From positions 21,398 to 85,397 of the forward strand of contig JBCBSS010000012.1 in assembly GCA_039819065.1 (NCBI GenBank): a stretch of 64,000 nt of DNA, given 5' to 3'. The position numbers and the translations under genes are program-made. The DNA is from JBCBSS01 sp039819065 (lineage in GTDB: Bacteria; Bacteroidota; Bacteroidia; Cytophagales; Cyclobacteriaceae). The notes beneath the pieces were generated by a model. It was not told the DNA's origin. It did no database searches and saw only the letters and a program-made list of their open reading frames with translations. Positions 63,182 to 64,000 of this stretch are shown here, in pieces; positions within the stretch are counted from its first letter, which is position 1; each line of letters opens with the position of its first letter.

Positions 63182-64000
63182 TTACAGGTTCGAAAAATGG
63201 GAGGGTGAAACACCGGTTATTTTGCGGAAAAGCCTGGAAAAATAATTAGGGTATTCAAAGCCCAACTGATAAGCGATTTCGGAAATGGTAGATGTTTTCT
63301 GGGTCAGCAATGACTTGGCTACCTTAACGATGTGTTGATGAATGTGTTCCAGCGCAGATTTTCCGGAATAGAATTTAATCACGTCACTCAAGTAGTTCGG
63401 TGTCACATTCAATTGCTGGGCAAAGTAATTGACAGAGGGCTGAACCGTGTTGCCATTGTGGTCATTTTCAGCATAATAATTATCAAGTAGGGCAAAGAAA
63501 TCATTGACTAGCTTACTATACTGTTCTTTTCTTTCACCGAATTGCCTTTCGTAAATCAGGGCAACATGCGCAAAAATCAAGTTGCAATAGGCGAGTAGCA
63601 AATTCCTGGAAGAAGTCTCTTTGTTATACTCAGTCAGTGCAGCTTTGAATTGCTCTGTTATCACCACTTCTTCTTCCTCTTTTAAAAAGAGCGGTTCATG
63701 CAGTCCGTAGTTCAGGAAAGAATACTCGAGGTGTTGGTTGTTTGAAATCAAGTCCTCAGTGATATTGATAAAAAAGCCTTTCCAAGGGGTAGCAGTTTCC
63801 CATTTGATAGGCTGGTTAGGACTTGAGAAATACATGTATCCCTTTTCCCTATCATTTTCTAACCCATACTTGATAGAAATGCGATAGAAGTTAGGATAAA
63901 CCGGCGGAGATGATAACAGGAAATCATCAGGATACTCACCAATATCTATCAAATCACTCTTGGGCAACCTGAGGTTCGTGTAGGTATTGAATGAACTTAT
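63182..64000 (-). CDS. AraC-family transcriptional regulator, runs off the right edge
   Basis: About 272 residues are visible. The frame stays open upstream of the first listed start (a TTG) to the edge, reading ISSFNTYTNLRLPKSDLID, so the true N-terminus is outside. An N-terminal sensor region (cupin-like) is followed by two AraC helix-turn-helix motifs (about the last 100 residues): FAQQLNVTPNYLSDVIKFYSG and ISEIAYQLGFEYPNYFSRLFRKITGVSPSHF, the classic AraC signature. It may control the adjacent hydrolase gene, 89 bases downstream. Confidence 0.9.
   Translation of the reverse strand: MSSFNTYTNLRLPKSDLIDIGEYPDDFLLSSPPVYPNFYRISIKYGLENDREKGYMYFSSPNQPIKWETATPWKGFFINITEDLISNNQHLEYSFLNYGLHEPLFLKEEEEVVITEQFKAALTEYNKETSSRNLLLAYCNLIFAHVALIYERQFGERKEQYSKLVNDFFALLDNYYAENDHNGNTVQPSVNYFAQQLNVTPNYLSDVIKFYSGKSALEHIHQHIVKVAKSLLTQKTSTISEIAYQLGFEYPNYFSRLFRKITGVSPSHFSNL

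Noticed and set aside
1..64000. CRISPR arrays, tRNA/rRNA genes, prophage or transposase genes
   Set aside because: No regularly spaced direct-repeat array, cloverleaf sequence or recognisable transposase/integrase was seen on reading; short palindromic repeats are not CRISPR-like.

Overview
The window comes from a chromosome of a Bacteroidota bacterium, most likely a marine-type Cytophagales member. The evidence is the TAnnTTTG promoter elements, secreted proteins with C-terminal type IX secretion (T9SS) sorting domains, TonB-dependent receptors with carboxypeptidase-like N-terminal domains, a TonB receptor paired with a DUF4249 lipoprotein, DUF4290 next to murA, and the DUF177-rpmF-plsX-fabH-efp-accB-accC gene order. 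No tRNA, rRNA, CRISPR array, prophage or transposase gene was seen.

Left part (1-20.3 kb) is mostly housekeeping. It holds the 5' end of murA (encoding Asp where the catalytic Cys usually sits), DUF4290, a PcrA/UvrD helicase, an orphan three-Cys-motif partner (TcmP) gene, a DUF3109 protein, a fatty-acid/phospholipid operon, purL, a second KAS III gene with two small unknown genes, a TPR protein overlapping an SRAP-family protein that lacks two of its catalytic residues, and a YheT-type hydrolase.

Middle part (20.4-46.7 kb) is envelope and signalling. It contains a TonB receptor/DUF4249 pair, a 1027-residue sensor kinase overlapping its NarL-type regulator, a degenerate receiver, three histidine kinases with closely similar catalytic cores but different sensory halves (PAS, MASE1, periplasmic plus HAMP), a fusion of an HExxH peptidase, a beta-propeller and a beta-barrel, pyruvate dehydrogenase E2, hslV, arsC, an oxidoreductase, an aminotransferase, OmpA, a small TPR protein and a drug-efflux MFS transporter.

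Right part (46.9-60.7 kb) is the most distinctive region: six same-strand genes that look like an extracellular nucleic-acid/phosphate scavenging locus. They encode a 1691-residue lamin-tail/Calx-beta/OB protein with a T9SS signal, an OB plus phospholipase-D-like protein with a T9SS signal but broken HKD motifs, a lipoprotein, a TonB receptor, a lipoprotein endonuclease/exonuclease/phosphatase, and a PhoD-like phosphatase. Upstream lie three TTAAC boxes at exact 11-bp spacing, the architecture of PhoB/PhoP boxes. The LTD, OB and EEP modules found together in single-chain secreted nucleases such as ExeM appear here on separate polypeptides. The window ends with an RDD membrane protein, a repeat-rich intergenic region, an alpha/beta hydrolase and a truncated AraC-type regulator.

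Intergenic space carries several families of short palindromic or MITE-like repeats (4.47-4.64, 23.7-24.0, 36.9-37.2, 52.1-52.2 and 60.7-62.0 kb). Functional calls rest on motif recognition by eye; no database search was run.
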